The notes under the pieces: model-generated
What the model was told of the DNA's origin: nothing
Seen by the model: only the letters and a program-made list of their open reading frames with translations
Database searches by the model: none
Assembly (NCBI RefSeq): GCF_026151205.1
Contig: NC_087080.1
Span: 17,149,337-17,213,336 of the forward strand
DNA from: Bolinopsis microptera
Taxonomy: Eukaryota; Ctenophora; Tentaculata; Lobata; Bolinopsidae
Direction of reading: 5' to 3'
Length of the DNA stretch: 64,000 bases
Shown: positions 63,311 to 64,000 of the stretch, piece by piece
Numbering within the stretch: the first letter of the stretch is position 1
Layout of the letters: the number at the start of each line of letters is the position of its first letter
Translations under genes and position numbers: made by a program

Positions 63311-63731
63311 AGGGGGGGGGGGGGGGCCAACGCCCAACGCCCCAAAAGGCCCCCTAGAAATCGGGGCCTTTTGGGGCCTTATGACCCTGACCACTATTTG
63401 ATAGTGTTTATGGACCATAATCTCCATGTAAATACACTCAAATAAACATAAAAGTACTGTGCAAGTAGTCAGATAATATCATTAAAGCACTTAGCATATA
63501 TCAAACTTGATGAAATTATTACTGGCCAAATAAATCCTTCGGCTTCCTGTAATTGGCTGGTTGCACTTGTGTAATGTGGCTGTTGGAATACACCGAAGTA
63601 AAATAAGTGTCTTGATAAAAAAAAGTTAATTCTACGGCCCCAAAAGGCCCTACACATATCGAAAATCCAAAAAGGGCCCTAGAAATCGGGGCTTTTTGGG
63701 GCCTTTTGGGGCGTTGCCCCCCCCCCCCCCT
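63311..63731. mobile_element. TIR element bounded by poly-G and poly-C
   Basis: The left end is 15 G (63312-63326) followed by CCAACGCCCAACGCCCC and AAAAGGCCCCCTAGAAATCG. The right end carries the inverse (CGGGGCTTTTTGGGGCC, GGGGCGTTG, then 14 C, 63717-63730). The internal 300 bp are AT-rich and non-coding. Inverted ends of about 60 bp mark a MITE-like element in ABL intron 14. Confidence 0.65.
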
Positions 63732-64000
63732 AATAGTTATATTTATATACGTGCTCACTGCTCAGTAATCAGTACCGTATTGGGTAATGATTATTAACCT
63801 ATTGGGTAATGATTGTGTTCATCGAAGCATCAAAGATGTATATTGTTTTGAATCCTAATTTAATGTTCCATAACGTTCAACGTTTATGCACAGGCAGTTG
63901 GATGAATTTTCATTAAGTATTAAGAGGTAAAGTTATGAGTGGTCTTCAAGCTTATCTAAATTCTTAACTCCTATTTTATATTTTTCTGAGGTTCCCTTGT

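Overview
The window is animal nuclear DNA: intron-rich, AT-rich, full of mobile elements, and carrying metazoan signalling genes (an ABL-type tyrosine kinase, alpha-arrestins, a class A GPCR, a candidate Twisted-gastrulation-like secreted protein). Nothing in it is bacterial. The gene set and CR1/L2-type LINE would suit an early-branching invertebrate such as a cnidarian, but the species cannot be fixed from this sequence.

Region 1 (1-21140) is an alpha-arrestin (ARRDC) cluster on the minus strand. Copy 3 is almost complete (exons at 19433-19272, 17223-17107, 16244-16134 and 13941-13172). Copy 1 (3911-613) runs off the left edge. Copy 2 (10265-8406) has only the two N-terminal exons. Copies 1 and 3 lie in direct repeats of about 5.6 kb that are nearly identical (1-5585 and 15522-21140). 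Paralogous alignments inside the window give filled and empty sites for three insertions: a 1.1-kb 5'-truncated LINE, an 875-bp solo LTR, and a palindromic tRNA-derived element with a 13-bp target duplication.

Region 2 (about 21140-27956) is a two-ORF non-LTR retrotransposon with both ORFs open. ORF2 is endonuclease plus reverse transcriptase plus a C-terminal CCHC motif. ORF1 fuses an N-terminal AlkB-type Fe(II)/2-oxoglutarate dioxygenase, with every key residue present, to a coiled coil and an SGNH-hydrolase (esterase-like) domain. A LINE that carries a DNA/RNA dealkylation-repair enzyme is the most striking thing in the window.

Region 3 (27957-32476) is a mosaic of small inverted and direct repeats with no recognisable gene.

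Region 4 (32477 to beyond 63267, plus strand) is one ABL-family kinase gene. Fourteen exons are visible: myristoylation signal, SH3, SH2, kinase and the start of the tail. Its 19.1-kb intron 5 holds a 7.5-kb foldback element with arms of about 2 kb, several tandem arrays, and about 100 copies of a 42-bp satellite containing CACGTG and a CCAAT palindrome. Two genes are nested antisense in ABL introns: a two-exon cysteine-rich secreted protein in intron 7 and an intronless GPCR in intron 8. The ABL catalytic-loop exon and the GPCR TM7 region each carry a one-base frameshift, either assembly indels or real lesions.
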